Positions 26,693 through 35,242 of a stretch of DNA of 64,000 bases are shown here, one piece after another; positions within the stretch are counted from its first letter, which is position 1; each line of letters opens with the position of its first letter. Source of the stretch: Lasiodiplodia sp. COLG20 (lineage: Eukaryota > Ascomycota > Dothideomycetes > Botryosphaeriales > Botryosphaeriaceae); NCBI GenBank assembly GCA_009801085.1, contig VNWV01000003.1, positions 186,001 through 250,000 on the forward strand. The letters are read 5' to 3'. Below the pieces are notes generated by a model. The model was given only the letters and a program-made list of their open reading frames with translations, did no database searches and was not told the DNA's origin. The translations under genes and the position numbers were made by a program.

Positions 26693-28411
26693 GCGCATTC
26701 AGCTTTCTTCTCGGTTGCACGATTGGTAATACAGTTTCAGCGGGCTGTACGCAGTTCCGTATTTGGCCTTCGTTCTTCTTGCCGAATCTCTTCATTTCTG
26801 CCCTCCTTCGCATACGGTGTCTGGAGCCATTCTAAGAAACAACCCCCGTTTGAAGCTTCTTTGAGTTGGAGATGGAACTGGGAGCGGAGTTGAGTTGTGA
26901 GCGGGAGGCGGATTGTGATTAATCAGCAAGCGAATGTGTGGGATGATTTGAAGCATGCGTGGTTTTGGCTCTCTGCGGGAGAGTGACGAGTATGGATAGA
27001 CTTCTATAGCATGTTTGTGCTGTGGTGTGAGTTATTGTCGTGCCAAGCCAGAGCGGTCCCACCGCGAAAGCTTGGAAAGCAGCCCAAGGCCAATTGCTTG
27101 ATTTTTGTCGCGATGCAGCATTCCCCGTCTTTTCGCCGTGCGGCCGAGTCTTGTCCTTTGGGGACCCCAATCTCCACGGCTGTTTGGTCATACGAGCGGA
27201 GCCCCACACTTGCCAATTGGCGGATAAATCCAGCTCTGATCCCGACGTCATCAGTCGGTTCGGAGCTCCAAACATCATGACGGCTCCGGGGTGACGCTTA
27301 CGGCGCGTGCTCTCGGCCCATCCATTTCTGTGTTCGAGACGAATTGCGCCGCCTGGCGCGAGGCTGCATGGGCCAGAGCCGGCCAAGCGGCGTGCATTCT
27401 CTGGCCGACGGCCACAGATCTCGTGACACGGCAGCATGCGAGCCGCTCCTCTGCCGCTGCAGGCCCGTTCCTGCCCGGCGGGTTTGTCGCTGGCGGGCGG
27501 AATCGGGCAGGGATTGCGACTCATTCCACCGGCCTGTCGCTCCCCGCACGCACGCCCGCCTTCTCCAGTCACCCCCGCCGCCACCGGCCAGACGCACAGC
27601 CCACCAATCCACCGCAGCCCTCGGGAAGCCTCAATCACACATTCGCTCGCTTCCTCCGCCTCCGCCCCACGCCCCGTGCGCCCGTTGTCTCTGCAAACGT
27701 CGCTGCAACCTTTGGCCGCTGGAGGAACGAGGCTTATCGACACGCGCAGGCCTACGCCGCGCGCTCGATCACCTCCACCGGCGCCCACCGCGGCGCCATG
27801 GTCCAAGATGACGCCTTTCCCTTGCGCCTCTTCCGCGGCGCACCTATTGTACTGGCCGAGCGCTGCGCCGCTGCTGTATCCGTCTTGGGGACTGCGCGTA
27901 TCTGAGACGCCCGGCGCGATGTTACCTCGCGTTTGCCGTCTGCTCAGGCCCACGCCGCACCGGGCAGGCTGCATGTCCCGCAGACCTTCCCGTCCGGCAT
28001 CGCTACGCCCCCCGGTAGGAACCTGAGCCGACGCTATACGGCTTTGGGTAAGGCCCTCCCACCGGAGCCCGGGGGTTTGGCAGGTGTCAGAGCAGCGCAA
28101 GAAAGCTCCTTGTTGCGTTTCTTGCCTTTCAGTGGGCTCAGATGGAGCCGTTGCGGTCTGGGGTGTCTGACCGCTCCAGTTTAGTCTCATCTGCCCTGGC
28201 TTTCCCCGGTATTTGGCGCACTGGGGTATTGTGGGCGAGCCTGCCCCAGAGTATATATGCACGCTGATCTCCACCGCATGCCCCTTGCGTTGTCGTCCTC
28301 GTTCGCCGCGTGTGAGGTTGGAGCTCTTCTTCACGCAAGTGTCTTGCCCTCGAGTAACCGTACCATTCGACCCTTTGACTGAGAGGCGGACTCGGTCATC
28401 ACTCGCCCGCC
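26693..28411. promoter_or_regulatory. Intergenic, promoter side of the sugar transporter
   Basis: This is a 1.7-kb stretch. A TATATATG at 28252-28259 lies about 155 bp before the transporter ATG. CTGGGG at 28221-28226 and CCCCAG at 28244-28249 match the CreA consensus SYGGRG on the two strands. Such matches are frequent in GC-rich DNA. The longer open frames here lack protein character. Confidence 0.5.
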
Positions 28412-30325
28412 ATGGTGAAGCCTATGTCAAATATCTATGGTAAGCTTTATCTCGCCACCAATCCCTTCCACGGAGCCGTCTGCTAACAAAACATCTAGCC
28501 CTTGCGGGCTTCGGAACGATTGGAGGAGCCCTCTTCGGCTTTGATATCAGGTGCGCCGCCGTTGTCATACCAACCATATACAGGCCACAGCCCTGACACT
28601 CTTCCAGTTCCATGAGCGCGTGGATTGGAACCGAACAGTATGCTGAATACTTCAATCATCCGAGTTCCGACCTCCAGGGTGGTGTGAGTGCCCATTTGCC
28701 CCAATTTATTGCCGCAGGGCTTCAAACTGATATCCGTGAAGATCACGGCCTCCATGTCCGCTGGTTCGTTCGTTGGCGCCCTCGGAGCTGGATTCCTTTC
28801 CGATAAACTCGGCCGCAAACGTGCAATGGAAATCGCAGCCGTCATCTGGATCATCGGTTCGGCTATTCAATGTAGCGCCCAAAATGTCGCCCAGCTTATC
28901 GTCGGTCGTATCATCAACGGTTTCACAGGTAAAATCATTTTTGGATCAGGGGAAGGACCGAGCTAACTAGTCATCCCAGTCGGTATCATGTCATCTCAGG
29001 TCCCCGTCTACCTCGCCGAGCTTTCTCCTGGCCGCATCCGTGGACGTGTTGTCGGTATCCAGCAATGGGCCATTGAATGGGGCATCCTGATCATGTACCT
29101 TATCTCTTACGGCTGCTCCAAGGTTGAGGGCCCCGCGTCTTTCCGTATCGCTTGGGGAGTCCAGGGCATTCCGGCCTTCATCCTCCTCGGCGCCTTGTTT
29201 TTCTTCCCTGAGAGCCCTCGTTGGTTGGCCAGCAAGGATCGGTGGGAGGAGAGCTTGAATGTGCTGGCGCTGCTCCACGGCAAGGGTGACCCACAACACC
29301 CCGTCGCTCAGGCCGAGTATCTTGAGGGTACGTTTCCCCCTATTCGCTCCATTGAGTCTGAGCTCACAGAAGACCCCTCCAGTCCGCGAAGCCGTTCGCA
29401 TTGCGCAAGAATCAAAGGAACTCACAGTTCTCGGCCTCTTCGGTCCTAAGATGTGGCGCCGCACCGTGGCCGGCACCTTCGTCCAGCTGTGGCAGCAGCT
29501 TCTCGGCGGTAACGTCATGATGTACTACATCGTTTACGTCTTCAACATGGCAGGTCTCACCGGCAACGTCAACCTCTACTCGTCAGCCATCCAGTACGTC
29601 ATCTTCCTGGTGACCACGGGCGTCACGCTTTGCTTCATTGAGAAGGTTGGTCGTCGCCAGCTGCTCATCTATGGCGCCATCCTCATGTCCGCTCTCAACT
29701 TCGCCGTTGCTGGCATCATGGCCGAACACGGTAACCCTGTCGATGGTGTCGGCGAGAACTCGAACATCAAGTGGCAGGTTCTTGGTCACCCTGCCAAGGG
29801 CATCATCGCCTGTTCGTACATTTTCGTCGGTGTCTACGGTCTGACCTGGGCGCCCGCTGCATGGATTTACTGCTCTGAGGTCTTCCCTCTGCGCTGGCGT
29901 GCCAAGGGTGTCGGTCTGTCCGCTGCCACCAACTGGATCTTCAACTTCGCGCTGTAAGTGTTACACAATCACCTCCCCTGAGGGACATGTGCTAATAATA
30001 TTTGTACTACAGTGCCTACTTCGTTCCCCCGGCTTTCGAGAACATTGTCTGGCGCACCTACATCATCTTCGGCGTTTTCTGCTTCGCTTCTACCATCCAC
30101 GTCTTTCTTGCCTTCCCGGAGACGGCGGGCAAGACCCTCGAGGAGATCGATGCCGTCTTCGAGCCCGGCGTCAAGGCGTGGAAGACGGGCAACATGAAGT
30201 CGAACTTCTCGGAGAAGGTTGCCGCCGTACAGAGCAAGGGCTTGGATGCGAATGAGCTGGTTCATTCGGAGAGCGCCGTCGTCGATGAGAAGGGCGCGGT
30301 GGTTAAGAGTGATACTGTTGTTTGA
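28412..30325 (+). CDS. MFS sugar (hexose) transporter
   Basis: This is a plasma-membrane sugar/H+ symporter or facilitator of the major facilitator superfamily, sugar porter family. Seven exons (28412-28439, 28499-28550, 28608-28683, 28742-28928, 28980-29327, 29383-29953, 30013-30325) give 524 residues and about 12 membrane segments. Family motifs: ALFGFDISSMSAWIGTEQY in TM1, DKLGRKR after TM2, PESPRWLASKDRWEES before the central loop, WQQLLGGNVMMYY in TM7 and PETAGKTLEEIDAVFE after TM12. The soluble tail is polar with GAVVKSDTVV at the end. The first three exons are 28, 52 and 76 nt, so automatic gene callers may lose the N-terminus. Substrate is not determined by sequence; hexose is most likely from the resemblance to fungal glucose/hexose carriers. 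Confidence 0.92.
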
Positions 30326-31154
30326 GATACCACGCAATTTGAGGTAGGGAGGAGAAGGAAGTGGGAGGAATTGACGCATCTTTCTGGCAGTGTCTCTCCC
30401 CAGCCCAGCGAGTCGTTCTAAGAGGTTGTTGTACAGACCGCGAAGAGCTGGTGCTCAAAGGGGAGGAAGCCATCCTGGAGGCGTCGATCAGCGAGACTTT
30501 GTTTTTCTTATGATGTTCTGTCTTTCACGATGAGATACCAGGTGAGCAGCGCTCGTTCGAGGAAATAAAAATTAATTCTACTCTGAATCTTGCTTTTTGG
30601 TATTCCGTGACGAATTCAATAGAGAGTCAAACGTACTCTCTGTTTGTCTGCACATCACAACTTAGTAACTTTCTCTTTCCATCTTCCCTGCCACTTCTTC
30701 ACGAACATCCTCGCCCCCCCAGTCAGATTTTGGACCCTGACCGGGGAAGAGATGCACCCCCGTTCCGATTGTCGCGTGCGTGCAGCGATATGCATGCTTT
30801 CTCTCCCCTAGTCGATCAGAAAAAACCAGGAACTCGGCGGGTGATCTGCGCTTGGCCGGGTAGCCTAAGCTAGCTGATCCCACTTGGCAATGCATATGTG
30901 ACCAGGAAGGGATTGGCGATGTTTGACAAGGGTGGGTCTCAAAGAGGAGATGCTTGAAGAAAGAACATGGCTGGATTTTGGCTTGGGAATTTCTTTGGTA
31001 TAACAAAATTTGAGTAGCCGCTTACGAAAGTGTCCGACTTCTCCTTGCCTTTTTCCTTTTGTTCTCTTGCTCAGTGGTTTGACGGACAAAAGGTGCATAT
31101 GGTGGTGGACATGAAATTCCAACCCATAAGGGAATTAATATTCTACTTGCATGA
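30326..31154. other. Intergenic, left edge of the accessory island
   Basis: This contains the 3' UTR of the transporter. Base composition becomes more AT-rich to the right. No gene is supported. Confidence 0.45.
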
Positions 31155-31232
31155 GTAGTTGAAGCTATCGTCCGGACATATATGTATAATTGTTAATTCG
31201 ACATTTACGGCCAGACGATAGCTTCAGCTACC
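31155..31232. mobile_element. Short TIR element, copy 1 (MITE-like)
   Basis: This is a ~78-bp element with inverted ends. The left end reads GTAGTTGAAGCTATCGTC and the right end, reversed, reads GTAGCTGAAGCTATCGTC, with a short AT-rich centre. It is flanked on both sides by CATGA (31150-31154 and 31233-31237), a possible target-site duplication. The same ends recur at 34.5-35.1 kb and 35.2 kb. It is too short to code for anything and so is non-autonomous. Confidence 0.75.
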
Positions 31233-31273
31233 CATGACATGAGTGAAAAAAAAAAAACGGAATTGCAGCCCGT

Positions 31274-31409
31274 TGCGCCTTGAAGCGCCTCGAGCGCTAG
31301 ATTCAAAGCACTCGTGCCCTGCCCTCGGTCACCTCATCTGCACGAGCGGCGTCACTGACAAGGAAACCAACCACCAGCAGCACGGTGCGCCCTTTGCGCC
31401 TTGAAGCGC
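31274..31409 (+). repeat. Spaced direct repeat, 15 bp x2
   Basis: TGCGCCTTGAAGCGC occurs at 31274-31288 and again at 31395-31409, 121 bp apart, between TIR copy 1 and the zinc-finger gene. Function unknown. Confidence 0.5.
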
Positions 31410-31639
31410 TCCAAGTTCTTCACCCAGCCCTCGCCCCAACTGTGTTGTTCGTCGGCGCCTGCGCAATGCGGAAGGAGGGACGACGGCGCCTGCCAACCTA
31501 ACCCACAACCCCGCAACTCCACAACCTCTCTCTACGCACACAACTCACTGTCTTCCACGATAAGACGGCGGCGGCCTGGGCCCACCACTTGACGCAGCCT
31601 CACCCGATTGCGGCACTGACGACGCCCAGCACCAGCCTC

Positions 31640-31766
31640 TCCAACTCACTGTACGCCCTGTCTTTCGCTGCCTCCACACATCTGTCCTCACTCTGACGAA
31701 CCTCTCCAACTCACTGTTTACCCTTCCTTTCATTACTTCCACGACCTATCCTCACTCTGACGATGC
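31640..31766 (+). repeat. Imperfect tandem duplication (~65 bp x2)
   Basis: The phrase CCTCTCCAACTCACTGT followed about 40 bp later by CCTCACTCTGACGA occurs twice in succession, with a partly diverged centre. The region is pyrimidine-rich on the + strand and lies upstream of the intact zinc-finger gene. Confidence 0.55.
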
Positions 31767-31920
31767 CCAGCAACGCGAGTTCCTCCGTCTCTCTGTGCAC
31801 CGCTCGACTCCTTTCGGACATCCGCCATCGCACGACCACCTTTACGGAAGTTAAAGCCGCCGTCTGCCGTCGACCGTCTGCCACCTGCGTCTCCCGCCCA
31901 CGTCTGCCGCCTGCGTCTAT

Positions 31921-31996
31921 CCCGCCCAACTGCGTCTGTCCCGCCCAACTGCGTCTGTCCCGCCCAACTGCGTCTGTCCCGCCCAAATTCGTCTGT
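31921..31996 (+). repeat. 19-bp tandem repeat, four copies
   Basis: The unit CCCGCCCAACTGCGTCTGT is perfect at 31921-31939, 31940-31958 and 31959-31977. The fourth copy (31978-31996) has two changes. It lies about 180-260 bp before the ATG of the zinc-finger gene, in its probable promoter or 5' UTR. Confidence 0.9.
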
Positions 31997-32061
31997 ACTA
32001 CAAGACGACAAGTGAAGACCGTGGGCGTTTGGATTCTTCACAAGTGTGCTTGCGATCGTTA

Positions 32062-32124
32062 GTGAGTAGTATCTCTACAGAATTCTCGGGGCGGCTGAAG
32101 GCTAACTATTTATCGATATAACAG
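32062..32124 (+). other. Likely 5' UTR intron of the zinc-finger gene
   Basis: GTGAGT at 32062, a GCTAAC branch point near 32101 and an ATAACAG acceptor ending at 32124 define a 63-nt intron of normal size for this window. The frame before it ends in a stop whether or not it is spliced, so it would be untranslated. Its presence supports a real transcript. Confidence 0.5.
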
Positions 32125-32178
32125 GATTCCTCCAAGTCCGAGCTCCAACCCGTCGCAACAGCTCTCCAACACCGCAAG

Positions 32179-33963
32179 ATGGGACCGAAGGCAAAGGCTC
32201 AAGAGGAACAGTCAACATTCAAATGTTCGTATTGTCCGCGAACTTTCAAACGAAAAAGCAACCGCGACAGCCACCAGCTAGAACATGAGTCTGAGCCATC
32301 ATTCGCATGCAGCCACCCAGGTTGTCCCCTCAAATACCACACCGCGAGGGCGCTCAAACTTCACGAACAGAGCCATGTGGAAGAATCAAAGAAAAGGCTG
32401 AAGTGTCCGTGCTGTCCCCAAGGCTTTACGAGAAAGGATGCACTCGAAAAGCACGTTCAAAAATTCCATCAGGCAGGCTGGGAGTTAGGAGACGCTATAA
32501 CCGCCAAGGAGCTGACTGCAGACGAGGATGGAAAATTTAAGTGTCCGGAGTGTAAGCAGACCTTGTCGTCAATGAAAGGTCTACAAGTACACATGACTCG
32601 GATGCACCCAGAAGACAGAGAAAAGCCTCTTGAACAACATACGGCTGAAGCCACTGACGCAGAAGCCAAAGAAGAATCCGAAGAGCGGATGGAGTGTCCA
32701 CTATGCAAGGGAATGTTCAATGGTGTACAGGGCTTGAAGACGCACATTGGAGGCTATCACCGGACGACGCTCAACAGGGCGATTGCATTTACTGGAGCGC
32801 AGATCCCCTCATCCACCACTACACGAGCTGCACAATTCGATCCCTCTGCCGAACCAACCATCACGCAACCACCATCTGGTCTCTTGGCTGAGGCGGCTTC
32901 TACAGAACAGTGCGATCGATGCTGGAGACTCGGAATTGCATGTCTGCGCTTCAACGATGAGGTACCTTGCCACGAGTGTACATCCAAGAAACTTGTCTGT
33001 GCACCGAAGCAGGATGATACAAGGCCTACCAATCTCGACAGGCAAGAGGAGATGATCGACGCTGAGCTCGTGGTCTCAGGAGAGGCACGCGGAGCCGCCA
33101 CAGATGGACAGGATGGCGGCTGGAAATATTCAAGGCTGAAGAGAAAATTTGAAGAGCTGACAGATGGCCAAGACGAACCACCAAGCTTTCCGAGGTACCG
33201 GCATAAGGAGTACCAGCACCTCCGGACTGGATTCCAGTCAGCTTTGACGCTCCGCTGGACAGACGAGGAGTGGATTTCATTCAAAGAGAGCCTTGACCCA
33301 CTATCACCAGGACTGCGAAAATTTAAGAATATCCTTCCCCCTGGCTTCTTCTTCGAGGACCACCCAGAACCGAACGCTATCAACCCACAGCTGGCACAAA
33401 CGCTGAGGTGCCTGTTAAAGGTCTACGACTCCCAGCCCGTCAACGCCAAGCTAACAAAGCCGCACGTTAATCAGATCTATGCAGCAGCAGCGTTTCTCCA
33501 CGATGACAGCAAAAGGTGCATGATCTGCGGCACATCATTCAAGAGTGGTGTGATGCTTTCCTTCCACCAAATTTCCCATGCTTTCAACAATATCGGTATT
33601 CCCGGGCCGTCATTGGCTGGAACTTGTTGGGAGTCCGTAGCAACGGCGCAAATATTCTACCGCACGTTTTGCGCCAGTGTTCCCGCCTTCTTGAGCCCGT
33701 CCTCCACTTCTCTGCGGATGAACGACGTGTACATCACGACAGACACGGATAACCTACCGGGGGCTGGAAAGGTCTGGTTTCCCTGTGATAATACGGCGCT
33801 GGCGACTTCAACAAGTGCTCGTCTGGACGTGGAAGCTCAAAGGCCGGCGCCACCACACGTCATCGTTATTGCGCGGAAATCTCCAGATGGCATGTCAGCA
33901 ACTACGACGGATATGGACCGGTTTTGTGAATACCTACTAGGGTTCGTATTAGAGATATGCTGA
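32179..33963 (+). CDS. Multi-C2H2 zinc-finger protein with Zn2Cys6-like cluster
   Basis: I do not recognise a characterised homolog. It is one exon of 594 residues. Five C2H2-type fingers lie in the first ~200 residues: CSYC..HQLEH, CSHPGC..HEQSH, CPCC..HVQKFH, CPEC..HMTRMH and CPLC..HIGGYH. A six-cysteine cluster follows near residue 250 (CDRCWRLGIAC, then CHECTSKKLVC), spaced C-X2-C-X6-C-X8-C-X2-C-X6-C. That is the Zn2Cys6 spacing, but it lacks the basic residues normal for DNA binding. A further finger-like CMICGTSFKSGVMLSFHQISH lies near residue 450. The C-terminal part has no known domain. It sits between TIR copies 1 and 2, and a broken relative (35234-36604) faces it. Nucleic-acid binding is the likely role; regulator versus element-encoded protein is open. 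Confidence 0.75.
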   Translation: MGPKAKAQEEQSTFKCSYCPRTFKRKSNRDSHQLEHESEPSFACSHPGCPLKYHTARALKLHEQSHVEESKKRLKCPCCPQGFTRKDALEKHVQKFHQAGWELGDAITAKELTADEDGKFKCPECKQTLSSMKGLQVHMTRMHPEDREKPLEQHTAEATDAEAKEESEERMECPLCKGMFNGVQGLKTHIGGYHRTTLNRAIAFTGAQIPSSTTTRAAQFDPSAEPTITQPPSGLLAEAASTEQCDRCWRLGIACLRFNDEVPCHECTSKKLVCAPKQDDTRPTNLDRQEEMIDAELVVSGEARGAATDGQDGGWKYSRLKRKFEELTDGQDEPPSFPRYRHKEYQHLRTGFQSALTLRWTDEEWISFKESLDPLSPGLRKFKNILPPGFFFEDHPEPNAINPQLAQTLRCLLKVYDSQPVNAKLTKPHVNQIYAAAAFLHDDSKRCMICGTSFKSGVMLSFHQISHAFNNIGIPGPSLAGTCWESVATAQIFYRTFCASVPAFLSPSSTSLRMNDVYITTDTDNLPGAGKVWFPCDNTALATSTSARLDVEAQRPAPPHVIVIARKSPDGMSATTTDMDRFCEYLLGFVLEIC

Positions 33964-34502
33964 GCTTTCGGTTGGTCCGAAATTCCTGTCTCTGCCTATA
34001 CAGTCTATAGCCTACGAATGTCTAAGTGCAAATCTACCCATTGCGACTCCAGTATTTTAATCTGAAGAGAACGTTGGTGTTTTATGTGCCAGAAAGAGAG
34101 AATTTGCGAAGGGTACTTTCATAAGGTCTTTGTTCCATTCGTCCCTTCCAAATACAACTATTAATCAAAACAAATAGCCGAACCAACACCTTAAGCTCTA
34201 TCAGCTTGTAAATTTAAAAATGTATAAATGTTATATGTGTAAAAAGCAAGTTCTAAGGTCGCCTGTCCCCTTTTTTTCGGCCGTTTCTAAGCAATATCGA
34301 CTTTACAAACATGCTGACTCACCCGAGCCGTGAGCTTAATGTCACAGAAAGGATCAGGAGAAGGCCTAAGGATCTAGATGCCTTAGACAGATAGTCAGTT
34401 TAGCTACAGCTCCCTCTCGCAGCCGATGGTTAGCGCGAAGAATAGCGGGGCTTTAGAACGTAGCGTAACTATGCCCCAGCTCTACCTTAGAAAAATAACA
34501 TA
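33964..34502. other. AT-rich intergenic stretch
   Basis: This is noticeably more AT-rich than the flanking housekeeping regions. It holds the zinc-finger gene's 3' UTR. No ORF or repeat is supported. Confidence 0.5.
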
Positions 34503-35099
34503 TGTGGGTAGTTGAAGCTATCGTCCGGATGATGATGTAGAATGCTTTGGTAGCTGCGATCGTTCATCCATTCGTCGCGGAAATTTTCTTTCGCCACCAT
34601 CACCGCCGTCGAGGACCACACCATCCCGACAGCGTGACAGGACCATCCACATCCACCAATCCTTCCGCACAATTGCGCCGCGAGCGCAGCGCCTCTACAT
34701 CGCCCGCTGGAACCTCGCAGAGCTCACCTTTCGAGCGAGCCGCAGAGCCTACCAGCCGGCACCATCTTTCTTTTTCCTCTTGACTTGTTCCTTGGCCTTC
34801 TTTTCTTGTTCCTCAGCCGGGAATTCACCGGCGAGGATCCTTCCGCCGAAGACCATGTAGGCGTCGTTGCCGGTGTCTGGATCGCTCCGGATGCACGGCC
34901 TGCCCAAGGGAGGGAGGTTCTGCAACACCTTGCCTTCGGTGCTGAAGTTAAGGGACCAGTACTGCCCCAACTTCTCTCCAGATATGGCCTTCGCGTTGGC
35001 AGAGGCGAGAAAGTCTGCCATGCTTCCCATAACTCGGTCGGAGAGGACGCAGTATTTAATTCTACATCATCATCCGGACGATAGCTTCAACTACCCACA
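34503..35099. mobile_element. TIR element, copy 2, 597 bp with internal ORF
   Basis: The ends are 41-bp perfect inverted repeats (34503-34543 and 35059-35099) starting TGTGGGTAGTTGAAGC. The inner ~515 bp is GC-richer than its surroundings and carries an ATG-started 93-codon frame on the minus strand. The ends match the short copies at 31.2 and 35.2 kb, so this is a longer member of the same non-autonomous family. No transposase is visible. The exact outer limit is uncertain by a few bases because the flanks are also partly symmetrical. Confidence 0.85.
34749..35030 (-). CDS. Small ORF inside the 597-bp TIR element
   Basis: This is an ATG-to-stop frame of 93 residues lying wholly within the two TIRs. 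It starts MGSMADFLASANAKAISGE and ends with a basic Lys-rich tail (KKAKEQVKRKKKDGAGW) that looks like a nuclear-localisation signal. The sequence is protein-like but I recognise no family. It may be a captured gene fragment or the element's own product. Expression is unproven. Confidence 0.4.
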   Translation of the reverse strand: MGSMADFLASANAKAISGEKLGQYWSLNFSTEGKVLQNLPPLGRPCIRSDPDTGNDAYMVFGGRILAGEFPAEEQEKKAKEQVKRKKKDGAGW

Positions 35100-35163
35100 C
35101 ATTGTCTGTTGGTATCGTAAAAAGAAAAAGGAGAAAAAAAACGAGAAAAGGACAGATACCATA

Positions 35164-35242
35164 GGTACTTGAAGCGATTGTCCGGACAAGAATGTCGAAT
35201 TTTTAATTCTACATACACGTCCGGACGATAGCTTCAACTACC
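35164..35242. mobile_element. Short TIR element, copy 3 (MITE-like)
   Basis: This is a ~79-bp element of the same family. The left end is GGTACTTGAAGCGATTGTCC and the right end reversed is GGTAGTTGAAGCTATCGTCC. The inner ends pair further through TGTCGAATT and TGTAGAATT-type sequence around an AT-rich centre. It overlaps the 3' end of the leftward zinc-finger pseudogene, whose terminating TGA is part of the right TIR. Confidence 0.8.

Noticed and set aside
27291..27905. 204-codon frame upstream of the sugar transporter
   Set aside because: GC-driven frame with no family likeness. It lies in the promoter region and overlaps equally long frames in other phases.
31763..32062. Coding exon upstream of the intact zinc-finger gene
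   Set aside because: The frame runs through the 19-bp tandem repeat and reaches a TAG with or without the following intron, so it cannot join the zinc-finger coding sequence.
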